Shown: positions 18,132 to 27,069 of the stretch, piece after piece
Numbering within the stretch: position 1 is the first letter of the stretch
Layout: each line of letters begins with the position of its first letter
Translations under genes and position numbers: made by a program
Notes under the pieces: model-generated
The model's input: only the letters and a program-made list of their open reading frames with translations
Told to the model about the DNA's origin: nothing
Databases searched by the model: none
Assembly: GCF_001858025.1 (NCBI RefSeq)
Contig: NZ_LZQD01000009.1
Location: 32,863 to 96,862 of the forward strand
Direction of reading: 5' to 3'
DNA from: Trichormus sp. NMC-1
Lineage (GTDB): Bacteria > Cyanobacteriota > Cyanobacteriia > Cyanobacteriales > Nostocaceae
DNA length: 64,000 bases

Positions 18132-18732
18132 ATGTATGACAACATCTGCAAATTCCTAGCTGAAAACTGCAAAGACGACTTAGCAACATGGTTACTAGGT
18201 TCACCGATTAAATTAATCGTAAGGGCGAAGCATTCGGACAGAAAATCAACAGTTTCAGGGATAAGTTATCGCCCGAATGCTTCGCCCCTACAGCCCCACA
18301 GAATTATCAAACGAACCAATTCGCGCTGATTCATTAATCTTATTACAATCAGATGAATTAGTTCTACATAGCGAATTTCAAACCGACACTGACGAAGATA
18401 TGCCCTTTAGGATGTTAGATTATCGAGTCAGGGTGTATCGACGCTTTCCTAACAAAAGAATGCGTCAAATAGTCATCTATTTACGAAAAACAGGGTCAGA
18501 ATTAGTCAATGAAAACAACTTTAGATTAGAGAAAACTTACCATGAGTTTGATGTCATACGTCTATGGGAACAACCAACAGATAAATTTCTGACTGTTCCC
18601 GGTTTATTACCCTTTGCTGTGCTGACTCAGACAAAAGATCCTACAATGGTATTAACTCAAGTTGCCCAAGCAGTTGAAGCAATTACCAATCAAAGGCTAC
18701 AAAAAAATATCAAGATCCTTTTCCTAATCTAA
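18132..18732 (+). pseudogene. Broken Rpn-family (PD-(D/E)XK transposase-like) gene
   Basis: The first part (MYDNICKFLAENCKDDLATW, LLGSPIKL) and a second part starting at TELSNEPIRADSLILL with HSEFQTDTDEDMPFRML and YRVRVYRRFPNK are adjacent in intact Rpn/DUF4351-type proteins. Here they are separated by about 80 bases of hairpin-forming repeat DNA that shifts the frame. The 3' end is also short: after AITNQRLQKNI the ORF stops, where intact relatives continue for about 100 residues. It therefore looks inactivated twice. Confidence 0.75.
18216..18297. repeat. Hairpin repeat inserted in the Rpn-like gene
   Basis: Arms GTAAGGGCGAAGCATTCGG and CCCGAATGCTTCGCCCCTAC flank about 35 bases. Removing roughly 82 bases would rejoin the two coding parts at LGSPIKL/TELSNEP. 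It is a small mobile repeat of a type scattered in cyanobacterial genomes. Exact ends are uncertain by a few bases. Confidence 0.65.
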
Positions 18733-18811
18733 AGCGTAACCTTTATGGGAAAATGGGATGGTGCAATAACGCTTGCCTTATATTGCTTCGGGTCCAAAGG
18801 AATTTTGATAA

Positions 18812-19357
18812 ATGTGGAAAAAAATTGCGTTAATTTTGTTATTAGTATTTAGCTTCAGTCTCAGTAACACTGATGTAGCTTCTGCTGCTGGACTCAAAAG
18901 CTTTGTAGATGGTGCTGATGGTTATCAGTTTTTATATCCTAATGGGTGGTTGCAAGTTAAAGTTGCCAACGGTCCCGATGTAGTTTTTCATGATTTAATT
19001 GAAGTCTCAGAAAATGTCTCTGTGGTAATTAGTCCTGTTCCTGATGGAAAAACTTTACCAGAATTGGGGACACCTACAGAAGTTGGATATAGATTAGGAA
19101 AAGCTGCTCTTGCTCCTCCAGATTCTGGCCGTTCCGCAGAATTAGTCAATGCGGTGCAAAAAGAATCTGATGGTAAAATATACTACTTTCTAGAGTATGA
19201 GGTTCAACTTCCTAATCAGCAAAAACGACACAATATCTCTAGTGTAGCTGTGAGTCGTGGCAAGCTTTTTACCTTTAATGCCTCAGTTCCTGAAAAGCGG
19301 TGGAAAAGACTGCAACCCATGATTGATGAAATTGTAGGTTCTTTTAAAGTGTATTAA
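18812..19357 (+). CDS. PsbP-family photosystem II protein (CyanoP-like)
   Basis: 181 residues with a clear N-terminal signal peptide (KKIALILLLVFSFSLS, cleavage likely after ASA near residue 26). The mature part begins LKSFVDGADGYQFLYPNGWL, a PsbP hallmark, and continues with FHDLIEVSENVSVVISPV and a final IVGSFKVY. PsbP-like proteins act on the lumenal side of photosystem II and assist its assembly. Many CyanoP proteins are lipoproteins; no lipobox Cys is present here, so it would be a soluble or loosely bound lumenal protein. It lies 80 bases upstream of maf on the same strand. Confidence 0.9.
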   Translation: MWKKIALILLLVFSFSLSNTDVASAAGLKSFVDGADGYQFLYPNGWLQVKVANGPDVVFHDLIEVSENVSVVISPVPDGKTLPELGTPTEVGYRLGKAALAPPDSGRSAELVNAVQKESDGKIYYFLEYEVQLPNQQKRHNISSVAVSRGKLFTFNASVPEKRWKRLQPMIDEIVGSFKVY

Positions 19358-19438
19358 TTAATCAGGTGACAGGTGATAGGGAGCAGAGTTTTTCTAATCA
19401 GCCATCACCCATTACCGATTGTTCCCATATTCTTGACT

Positions 19439-20032
19439 ATGGTAATTCCTCAATTTGTACTTGCATCTGCTTCTCCAGCGCGTCGTCGTTTACTGCAAAC
19501 TGTGGGGATTGAACCGATAGTTTGTCCTAGTGATTTTGATGAGTCGCAAATTCAACATCATGATCCTGCACAATTAGTGCAAACACTGGCTCAGTGTAAA
19601 GCAGAAACTGTAATATCTCAGTTTCCATCAGCCTTGATTATGGGTTGTGATTCAGTTTTAGCAATGAATGGTGAGATTTATGGCAAACCTGGGGATGCAG
19701 AGGAAGCGATCGCACGTTGGCAAATAATGCAAGGTAACTTTGGTGACTTGTATACTGGTCATATTGTAATTGACACAACAAAAAATCAGAGTGTTGTCAA
19801 GTGTCAAGTGACGAGAGTATACTTTGCTCAAATGAGCGATCGCGCAATTCTTGCCTATGTGGACACAGGTGAACCCCTCAAATGTGCTGGAGCCTTTGCT
19901 ATTGAAGGTTTTGGTAGTTTGTTTGTAGAAAAAATCGAGGGTTGTCACAGCAATGTAATTGGACTGAGTTTACCTCTGTTACGCCACATGATCACCGAAT
20001 TGGGTTATGAAGTTACTGATTTCTGGCAATAA
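19439..20032 (+). CDS. maf: Maf family nucleoside triphosphate pyrophosphatase
   Basis: 197 residues from the ATG at 19439; an upstream in-frame start would add 22 residues that do not resemble the family. [19 protein letters not shown] is the canonical Maf N-terminus; [17 protein letters not shown] and the C-terminal [26 protein letters not shown] block confirm it. Maf enzymes hydrolyse non-canonical or modified NTPs to NMP and pyrophosphate, limiting their incorporation. Follows the psbP-like gene by 81 bases. Confidence 0.93.
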   Translation: MVIPQFVLASASPARRRLLQTVGIEPIVCPSDFDESQIQHHDPAQLVQTLAQCKAETVISQFPSALIMGCDSVLAMNGEIYGKPGDAEEAIARWQIMQGNFGDLYTGHIVIDTTKNQSVVKCQVTRVYFAQMSDRAILAYVDTGEPLKCAGAFAIEGFGSLFVEKIEGCHSNVIGLSLPLLRHMITELGYEVTDFWQ

Positions 20033-20239
20033 GTGGGAGTATTCCAAATGTGTAAGTTTATTTTTTATCTAAGCTTCCAACTTAATATAAGGCATGAAAT
20101 AAACGAACCGCAAAGACGCAAAGAGCGCGAAGGAAGAAGAGATTTTTCAGACTAATAAGTTAGGTGTCATCTTTTGAAAAGACAAATAATTTGTATACTT
20201 CACTCAGATAAAATGTGCTGTAAATACAGATGTTTCCGC

Positions 20240-20331
20240 TCTTATGAGGTACATCTTAGCCCCCTCATCGCTTGCGGGGAGGGGGTTGGGGGTGGGGTTC
20301 TTGTACTTCATAAAACTGGGAAGTGCTGTAA
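20240..20331. repeat. Dispersed GC-rich repeat, copy B (inverted relative to 3793-3892)
   Basis: Reads ATGAGGTACATCTTAGCCCC, GCTTGCGGGGAGGGGG, then TTGTACTTCAT and TGGGAAGTGCTGTA, the reverse complement of copy A with minor changes. It ends exactly at the hydrolase start codon and so forms its 5' untranslated leader. The rest of 20033-20239 holds only a degenerate 'ACCGCAAAGACGCAAAGAG' string. Confidence 0.75.
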
Positions 20332-21167
20332 TGGATAAACAGCGTCTAAAAAAACTCCTAATAGGTGATTTAAGCTGGAAAAGAATGTTTAAATCATTAC
20401 TTTTTATCTATATATTTTTTGCGGGATATGTTTATTTTCGTGCAGATAGTATGATTTTCTTACCGCAACCATCTAGCTATAAAGATACTAAGGAAATTAT
20501 CAAAATCACAAGTGCAGAAAATACGCAAATTTCATCCATTTATTTACAAAATCCGCAAGCTAAATATACAGTTCTTTATGCTCATGGTAATGCCGAAGAT
20601 TTAGGAGATATTCAGGAAATATTGCAAAAAATACGCGATTTTGGTTTCAATATTTTTGCTTATGACTATCGTGGATATGGTACGAGTCAGGGAAAACCTA
20701 CAGAAAATAATGCTTATCAAGATATTGATGCTGCTTATAATTATTTGACTCAAGATTTAAAAATTCCACCACAGCAGATTATTGTTTTTGGACGTTCTGT
20801 TGGAGGTGGTTCAGCGGTAGATTTAGCAGCACGAAAACCTGTTGCAGGATTAATTCTTGAAAGTACATTTACTTCAGCTTTTCGGGTAGTTGTACCTTTG
20901 CCAATTTTGCCTTTTGATAAATTTAGAAATCTCGATAAAATCAAAAAAGTACAAAGTCCCGTATTAGTAATGCATGGTAAATTGGATAATGTGATTCCTT
21001 TTACTCATGGACAAAAATTGTTTGCTTCTGTAACCTCACCCAAACTTTCTTTGTGGGTAGAGACAGCAAATCATAATGATGTTTACTCGGTTGCAGGAGA
21101 CAAGTATGGAAAGACTTTGCGTGACTTTGCTGATTTAGTCTCAAAAAACCAGAATTACCCAAAGTGA
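20331..21167 (+). CDS. Alpha/beta hydrolase, membrane-anchored (BEM46-like)
   Basis: 278 residues from the ATG at 20331 (MDKQRLKKLL). The longer ORF from 20244 is rejected because its first 29 codons are the dispersed repeat. One N-terminal membrane anchor (about residues 20-38, FKSLLFIYIFFAGYVYF) precedes an alpha/beta hydrolase fold: oxyanion segment LYAHGNAEDLGD, nucleophile elbow FGRSVGGGSA, acid loop HGKLDNVIPF and a catalytic-type His in ETANHND. Substrate unknown; family members are membrane-associated esterases. Confidence 0.88.
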   Translation: MDKQRLKKLLIGDLSWKRMFKSLLFIYIFFAGYVYFRADSMIFLPQPSSYKDTKEIIKITSAENTQISSIYLQNPQAKYTVLYAHGNAEDLGDIQEILQKIRDFGFNIFAYDYRGYGTSQGKPTENNAYQDIDAAYNYLTQDLKIPPQQIIVFGRSVGGGSAVDLAARKPVAGLILESTFTSAFRVVVPLPILPFDKFRNLDKIKKVQSPVLVMHGKLDNVIPFTHGQKLFASVTSPKLSLWVETANHNDVYSVAGDKYGKTLRDFADLVSKNQNYPK

Positions 21168-21194
21168 TAAATTGCAGTTAAAAAGATTCAGGTT

Positions 21195-22250
21195 TTAAAA
21201 GATAATAATACCACCTAATTCTTCCATCATTTGTTCTAAGAGTTCCTCCATCATTTCCTGCTTTGAAGAACGCAAACTTGGAGGACCATCGAGAAATTCT
21301 TTAATAGTAATTTTTTGTTCTCTAAATCCCTTCACAAAATCACGAATATCAGCAACAATACTAATCTGAGATTCTAGTGTTTTCACCATTAAATCAATAG
21401 AATTAATCCCTTGTTTAGCAGCTTTGCGAGCATCTGAAACCATTGCTCCTTCAGGAGTATTTTTAGCTAAACGTAGTTCCTGTTTTAATTTTTCATATTG
21501 ATTTTTCAGAATTTCATTTTGTTGTTCTAAATTCTTGCACCTGCGCGTCAAATCATCCTCACTATTGCTATCAATAGATTCCCCTAACTGGTGCTGACGT
21601 TCAATTTCTAAAAGTCGCGCTAAATCTCCTTCTTGATAGGCTTTATTAATTTCCTTCATGATTTCTGTGTGTGACATTTGCGTTTCGCTGTCTTTTACCT
21701 TATCTGGGTGAAAGATTTCCGCTAACTTCAGAAATGTCTGCCGAACTTTTCTTGATTCTTCGGTTCTGCTGGCAGAACTAGATTCTACTTCCTGTTGTGA
21801 TTCCCAATATTGATGGCGGTTTTGATTAGTTTCATCGCTATCCATTTCTTCAGAATTTTCAAACAGTTCATCTAATTCTTCATCATCATCTTTACCAACA
21901 GATTTGGGGCTAATTATTCCTGTCATCTGGAGATTAAGGTAAAGTTCTTTGATATGTTTTTCTGTTTGTTTACCAAATTTTCTCGTAGTCAAAATCTCAT
22001 TAAACAGCGCATGAATTTCTTGATCAAGTTCCGCCATTTTCTTGAAACTGGGAGTAGCTTGATGAAATACATCTGTGGCTAAAGAGCGCATTCTTTCCAC
22101 AAAATTATTTAATTCTGTCCGCTTTTTTTTAATCTGTTTCAATATTGATTGGTGTTCTTTTTCTAAACCCTCTAAATAGATATGCAATTCAGAGAGTGCC
22201 AGTGGTATTGCTGGGGTAGCTGGGGATGCAGATTTAGTTTTTCGAGGCAT
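21195..22250 (-). CDS. J domain-containing protein
   Basis: 351 residues. The J-domain is internal, near residues 165-220, with the HPDK motif at 181-184 (FLKLAEIFHPDKVKD) followed by EINKAYQEGD. It is flanked by predicted coiled coils: residues 20-60 before and 225-270 after. It lacks the Gly/Phe and zinc-finger regions of true DnaJ, so it is a type III J-protein that likely recruits an Hsp70 to a specific client. The gene converges with the hydrolase, leaving 27 bases between their stops. Confidence 0.85.
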   Translation of the reverse strand: MPRKTKSASPATPAIPLALSELHIYLEGLEKEHQSILKQIKKKRTELNNFVERMRSLATDVFHQATPSFKKMAELDQEIHALFNEILTTRKFGKQTEKHIKELYLNLQMTGIISPKSVGKDDDEELDELFENSEEMDSDETNQNRHQYWESQQEVESSSASRTEESRKVRQTFLKLAEIFHPDKVKDSETQMSHTEIMKEINKAYQEGDLARLLEIERQHQLGESIDSNSEDDLTRRCKNLEQQNEILKNQYEKLKQELRLAKNTPEGAMVSDARKAAKQGINSIDLMVKTLESQISIVADIRDFVKGFREQKITIKEFLDGPPSLRSSKQEMMEELLEQMMEELGGIIIF

Positions 22251-22317
22251 AAAAAAAGTAGGTAAGTTTCAAGGTTAATAGATAAATTAAGTAAAGGTTA
22301 AAAGTACCCAACACTTG

Positions 22318-22366
22318 TAAGCATTTGTTGGGTTGCGCTGTCGCTTAACCCAACCTACAAAAACTC
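22318..22366. repeat. Hairpin-forming dispersed repeat
   Basis: TTTGTTGGGTTGCGCTGTCG followed by CTTAACCCAACCTAC. The inverted complement of a degenerate copy occurs at 33206-33238 (GTAGATTGAGTTAAGC..CCAACCTAC), just before the ABC transporter gene. A widespread cyanobacterial repeat type. Confidence 0.6.
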
Positions 22367-22464
22367 TTAACCGAAAAGTATTGAATTGATACGACACCTT
22401 TAATATTATCTGCTGACTTGCAATATTTGAGATGCCGTATTCCTAGAATTTACTTGAACTTGAA

Positions 22465-23859
22465 TTAGAGAGAATTGCTCAATTGTGCTTCTGAAATCCA
22501 AGCACCGTGGAAACCGTAAGGTACTCGTTGGGGAATAATTACCCGCGCGACAGGTTCACTGGTTATATCTTGAGCATTGATGACTACTAATTCCGAAGTT
22601 TCTGAATTTTGATCATAAACAAAGGTGATTAGCCAACCATCATCTTCTGTGGTGGCATTCAGGCTGGGTGCAAATACTGATTCACCACCATAGCGTCCTT
22701 TTCCAAATTCATGGGTTTGGGATTTGCCATGACTGAAATTGTACTTAATTACTCCCTCAAATAAAGGTACAGGACTTGTTGCCATTTTGCCAGCGTAGCC
22801 ATATTGGGTTTTTCTTCCCAGGAGGTTTTCGTTAACACGGGGAAATTCTGCGGGTACATCGTCTAGCTTTTCTTCTTTGACTGCACCTGTAATTAGGTTA
22901 AACCGCCAGCGGTGGAGGAGGGGTATATCTGCTGTGGGATCTGTTTGTGAACCACCCATGAGAATGGTGGTAGAACTCATGCGACAAGCAATAAGTACTA
23001 CTTCGTCTCCTTCTTCATAGGCGTTGAGGGTGTGGAAGACGTAGCAGGGGGAACTTTCAAACCAGCGGATATTGCTGTTGTCTCCGTGACGCGGGACAAT
23101 GCCAAAGCGACTGGGGCGTTGGTTCTCAAACATCATCATTGGTTCTCCCCGTTGCATTCTTTCTGGGCTGAAAGTCACGGGTAAATCCATGAAAATACTA
23201 TACTTTTCAGTAATGGCAAAATCATGCATCATTACCCCCATAGGGATATCAATTGGTACTGTTCGCAATAATTCCCCTTGTGCTGAAACTACGCCATATT
23301 GTAAGTATGGTGGTGCAAACGAGTAACCAAAAAACATCATTTCCCCAGTCACTGGATCTACTTTTGGGTGAGCAGTAAAAGCAGAAATCAGCTGGTTGTT
23401 GTAAGTGTATTCACCAATGCTGTCTAATTCAGGAAGTTGGATATTGTGTGGCGCACCTCCTTCCCACAATGCCAAAAATTGACCTGCGTGCCATACTAAG
23501 GCTGTATTAGCGGTATTTTTGCCGATGCCATGAGGATTATCCTGTTGGGGTGGTTCCATAAATCCACTCCAGACAGCTTTACCCGCCTCATTTTCGATTT
23601 TCCAGCCTCTGGTGCGAACGTAGCGATTGCGATAAGTGGCCTTACCGTTGCTGATTTGTACACCATGTAACATTCCATCACCGTCAAACCAGTGATACTG
23701 ACCAATGGGTGAGCGTTGGGGATTGGGTCCATTTCGCACAAACATCCCAGAAAGATCAGCGGGTAATTCACCTATAACTTGCAGTGTATCAGTGGTGATT
23801 TCTTGAGAAACAGGGGCAAAATTACCATCAAGATAGGGATTTACGGCGGTTGTTAACAT
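22465..23859 (-). CDS. Carotenoid oxygenase family protein (apocarotenoid oxygenase-like)
   Basis: 464 residues from the ATG (complement of 23857-23859). The fold's marker strings are FVRNGPNPQ, YHWFDGDGMLHGV, the iron-ligand His regions WHAGQFLALWEGG and FTAHPKVDPVTGEM, MMHDFAITEKYSIFMDLP and VPYGFHGAWI near the end; four His would hold the Fe(II). Family members cleave double bonds of carotenoids or apocarotenals to give apocarotenals such as retinal. Substrate cannot be read here. It is divergently oriented to the phosphatase gene at 23985, with a HIP1-like site in the spacer. Confidence 0.92.
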   Translation of the reverse strand: MLTTAVNPYLDGNFAPVSQEITTDTLQVIGELPADLSGMFVRNGPNPQRSPIGQYHWFDGDGMLHGVQISNGKATYRNRYVRTRGWKIENEAGKAVWSGFMEPPQQDNPHGIGKNTANTALVWHAGQFLALWEGGAPHNIQLPELDSIGEYTYNNQLISAFTAHPKVDPVTGEMMFFGYSFAPPYLQYGVVSAQGELLRTVPIDIPMGVMMHDFAITEKYSIFMDLPVTFSPERMQRGEPMMMFENQRPSRFGIVPRHGDNSNIRWFESSPCYVFHTLNAYEEGDEVVLIACRMSSTTILMGGSQTDPTADIPLLHRWRFNLITGAVKEEKLDDVPAEFPRVNENLLGRKTQYGYAGKMATSPVPLFEGVIKYNFSHGKSQTHEFGKGRYGGESVFAPSLNATTEDDGWLITFVYDQNSETSELVVINAQDITSEPVARVIIPQRVPYGFHGAWISEAQLSNSL

Positions 23860-23984
23860 TGTCAATATTAAATTTGATTGGCACTTTCTTTAATATAATG
23901 AGCGATCGCACATTTTGCCGGCCAACAATCAGGTTATTCTCTGAATATTGACAATGGCAATTTCAACCACAGTGAGAATATACC

Positions 23985-24623
23985 GTGAGCCTAACTCTTT
24001 ATCTACTCCGTCATGGACAAACAGAATCTAGTCGTATGAATGCCTATTGCGGTGCAATAGACTCAGAACTCACCCCTGACGGCTTAGAAATGGCAAATGC
24101 TTTTGCTGCTGCTTACAGTTCTACCCCTTGGAAAGCAATTTTTTCTAGTCCCATGCGACGAACCATAGCAACAGCAAAACCTTTATGTACAGCTATAGGA
24201 ATGCAACCTGAACTGCGAGATGGTTTGAAGGAAATTAACTATGGTGAATGGGAAGGAAAAACCCCAGAAATCATCAGTCGTGAATATCATGATGATTATA
24301 TCCGTTGGTCAGCTGACCCTGCTTGGTATGCTCCAACTGGTGGGGAAAGAGCAATCACCATTGCTGCTCGTGCTATGCAAGTAATTGAAGAAATTAAGCA
24401 TCTTTACGATGATGGTAATGTTTTAGTTGTTGCTCATAAGGCAACTATCAGAATCATTCTTTGTAGTTTATTAGGAATTGATGTCGGACGCTTTCGTTAT
24501 CGTTGGGGATGTCCTGTTAGCTCTTTAAGTATTATCGAATTTACTGAACATGGACCAATGTTAAAAGCTTTGGCAGACCGGACTCATTTAGATGATAGAT
24601 TGCGGAATTTACCAGGAACTTAA
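23985..24623 (+). CDS. Histidine phosphatase family protein
   Basis: 212 residues with a GTG start. Catalytic LLRHGQTE (His10) near the N-terminus, FSSPMRRTIATA, EINYGEWEGKTP and a second catalytic His in VLVVAHKATIR define the phosphoglycerate mutase/phosphatase (GpmB/CobC-like) superfamily. The conserved His is phosphorylated during catalysis. Substrate unknown; sugar phosphates are possible. A 28-bp palindrome follows at 24652. Confidence 0.9.
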   Translation: MSLTLYLLRHGQTESSRMNAYCGAIDSELTPDGLEMANAFAAAYSSTPWKAIFSSPMRRTIATAKPLCTAIGMQPELRDGLKEINYGEWEGKTPEIISREYHDDYIRWSADPAWYAPTGGERAITIAARAMQVIEEIKHLYDDGNVLVVAHKATIRIILCSLLGIDVGRFRYRWGCPVSSLSIIEFTEHGPMLKALADRTHLDDRLRNLPGT

Positions 24624-24651
24624 ACTCACTAATAAAAAATTGTAACCTCAT

Positions 24652-24679
24652 GTAGAGACATTCTAGAGAATGTTTCTAC
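24652..24679. repeat. 28-bp near-palindrome, relative of 16076-16103
   Basis: GTAGAGACATTCT and AGAATGTTTCTAC with one G-T mismatch. Same outer arms (GTAGAGAC) and length as the palindrome in the restriction-modification gene. It could act as a terminator hairpin for the phosphatase gene. Confidence 0.7.
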
Positions 24680-24723
24680 CCTATAGGTAATTCGCCAATC
24701 ATCAAATTATCACCAATTTTATT

Positions 24724-25857
24724 ATGTTTCCCATTATTGAAACTATTCCTTTACGTCAAATGGCTTCAGGTGATATCCTCTTTCTTCAAGTTTACAAATT
24801 TATCGGTTTTCATCCTGGTAAAAAGGTTTATATTCAATCTAATTTACATGGAGCAGAAATTTCTGGTAATGCCGTTATTTATCAGCTAATCGAGTTTTTA
24901 TCATCAATAAATCACACTGATTTGGCTGGAGAGATTTGGTTAGTTCCTGTTTGTAATCCTATGGGAACAAATGAACGCGCTCAACATTTCTCTCCTGGGA
25001 GGTTTTGTGCTTATGAAGGTAAGAACTGGAATCGCATTTTTTGGGACTATGAGAAAGAAGCTGATGATTTAGTAGCTTTTACTCAATCTCAATTGCATCT
25101 TGATATAGAGGTCGTCAGACAAAATTATTTAACTACAATTAAAAGTAAATTTGCCAAAAATTTAGAAAAAATTAATTCTCCTGCTAGTGTCCCCTACACT
25201 GAACTATTTCGCTATCAACTACAAGCCCTCTGTTTAGATGCAGACTACTTAATTGATTTACACTCTTCTGGTGATCAAGGTTTAGACTATTTTTATTATT
25301 TCCCCAAGCGAGAAGATAGCGCCAAATACTTCTTACTTGATTATGGGATTTTATTAGATGAATATGATGGGGATGCTTTTGATGAAGCTTTTATCAAACC
25401 TTGGTTAGCACTAGAATCTGCTTTTGAAAAACTGGGTAAAAATATCAGATTTGATATCGAAGCTTGGACATTAGAACTGGGAACAGGAATGCAGATAAAA
25501 TCTGATTCAGTCGCTCAAGGTGTGCGGGGTGTAAAAAACTATCTAGCACAAAAAAGGGTTTTACAAAATCCTGACTTGATGCTACCGCAAACACAATCTC
25601 ATCAAATGTATTTTGCAACCAGTAGCCACAGAAAAACTTATTATGCTATTGCAGGTGGTATGATTCAATCTAGAGTTAAATTGGGTAGTAGTGTCAAAGC
25701 GGGAGATAGACTGTATCAAATTATTAGTTTTAATAAAGAAGGTAAATTACCTACTGTAATTGATATCTGTGCTGAAGCAGATGGATTGGTTTATGATATG
25801 TCAACAAATCAGGCTGTAAATCAAGGTGAGTCTGTCTTGGGAATGCTTCAGTCATAA
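24724..25857 (+). CDS. Succinylglutamate desuccinylase/aspartoacylase family protein
   Basis: 377 residues of the zinc carboxypeptidase-like AstE/AspA family. Zinc ligands are visible in SNLHGAEISGN (His42, Glu45) and LIDLHSSG (His180). The C-terminal part (RVKLGSSVKAGDRLYQI, ADGLVYDMS) is the beta-barrel usual in the family. It presumably hydrolyses an N-acyl amino acid or a similar amide. No neighbouring arginine-degradation gene supports an AstE role, so the substrate is open. Confidence 0.88.
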   Translation: MFPIIETIPLRQMASGDILFLQVYKFIGFHPGKKVYIQSNLHGAEISGNAVIYQLIEFLSSINHTDLAGEIWLVPVCNPMGTNERAQHFSPGRFCAYEGKNWNRIFWDYEKEADDLVAFTQSQLHLDIEVVRQNYLTTIKSKFAKNLEKINSPASVPYTELFRYQLQALCLDADYLIDLHSSGDQGLDYFYYFPKREDSAKYFLLDYGILLDEYDGDAFDEAFIKPWLALESAFEKLGKNIRFDIEAWTLELGTGMQIKSDSVAQGVRGVKNYLAQKRVLQNPDLMLPQTQSHQMYFATSSHRKTYYAIAGGMIQSRVKLGSSVKAGDRLYQIISFNKEGKLPTVIDICAEADGLVYDMSTNQAVNQGESVLGMLQS

Positions 25858-26067
25858 ATTGGAAAAATTTAGCAGTCAGAAAACTTGTAATTTTACAATT
25901 TTCCTAACTTTGTATTATTGCTGATATCTTTTTATGAAAAGTAAGGATACAGGATGAATCATAATTTTCGAGTCATTCTTGATAATTTCCTGAAAAACTT
26001 GCTTCTATAGATTCCTACTACCAACAAATATTCTGACTCCTGACTCCTGACTCCTGAATTCTTACGA

Positions 26068-27069
26068 CGAAAAGATGAAAATATATTCAGTAATAGATTA
26101 AACTGAAAATAAGGACAACCCCGCACAGACCAGGGTAATTTTTATGTCTGTTTTTGATTTGAAAAAAAACCAATTTATCCCCAGTGTGAAATATGAAGGT
26201 GGAGTCAAAGGTGAGTAGTATTGATAATTATACCTTCTCTATGGCAGGAGAAGTCACAATTCCCCAGGCTCCTCCTGAATTTAAATCAGGTTTTATCGGC
26301 ATTATTGGTCGTCCCAATGTCGGTAAATCTACTCTGATGAATCATTTAGTCGGTCAAAAAATAGCCATCACTTCACCAGTAGCCCAAACTACGCGAAATC
26401 GCTTGCGAGGAATTTTAACTACTGAAAAAGCCCAACTAATTTTTGTAGACACACCAGGAATTCATAAACCTCATCATCAATTGGGGGAAGTGCTGGTAAA
26501 AAATGCCAAAATTGCTATTGAGTCAGTAGATGTAGTACTGTTTGTAGTTGATGGTACAGTAGCTTGTGCGAAAAGATGAAAATATATTCAGTAATAGATT
26601 AAACTGAAAATAAGGACAACCCCGCACAGACCAGGGTAATTTTTATGTCTGTTTTTGATTTGAAAAAAAACCAATTTATCCCCAGTGTGAAATATGAAGG
26701 TGGAGTCAAAGGTGAGTAGTATTGATAATTATACCTTCTCTATGGCAGGAGAAGTCACAATTCCCCAGGCTCCTCCTGAATTTAAATCAGGTTTTATCGG
26801 CATTATTGGTCGTCCCAATGTCGGTAAATCTACTCTGATGAATCATTTAGTCGGTCAAAAAATAGCCATCACTTCACCAGTAGCCCAAACTACGCGAAAT
26901 CGCTTGCGAGGAATTTTAACTACTGAAAAAGCCCAACTAATTTTTGTAGACACACCAGGAATTCATAAACCTCATCATCAATTGGGGGAAGTGCTGGTAA
27001 AAAATGCCAAAATTGCTATTGAGTCAGTAGATGTAGTACTGTTTGTAGTTGATGGTACAGTAGCTTGTG
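26068..27069 (+). repeat. Perfect 501-bp tandem duplication covering the 5' part of era
   Basis: Unit 1 is 26068-26568 and unit 2 is 26569-27069, directly abutting at an offset of 501 bases. Each holds about 125 bases of leader (starting CGAAAAGATGAAAATATATT) and the first 125-126 codons of era. I find no difference between units by eye. The stretch 25858-26067 before it is gene-free and holds the heptamer run CTCCTGA at about 26037-26056. Confidence 0.95.
26193..26579 (+). pseudogene. Truncated era copy
   Basis: 128 codons identical to the start of the full era gene up to VDGTVAC, then AKR and a stop read from the repeated leader. It has the G1 (GRPNVGKS) and G3 (DTPGIH) motifs but lacks G4 and the KH domain. 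It keeps the same leader and start, so it may still be transcribed and translated to a G-domain fragment. Confidence 0.9.

Noticed and set aside
20244-20330. N-terminal extension of the alpha/beta hydrolase
   Set aside because: The 29 codons come from a dispersed non-coding repeat; the ATG at 20331 precedes a normal basic and membrane-anchor start.
26068-26579. A second functional Era paralog
   Set aside because: The copy ends after 128 codons in duplicated leader sequence and lacks G4 and KH domains; it is a duplication by-product.
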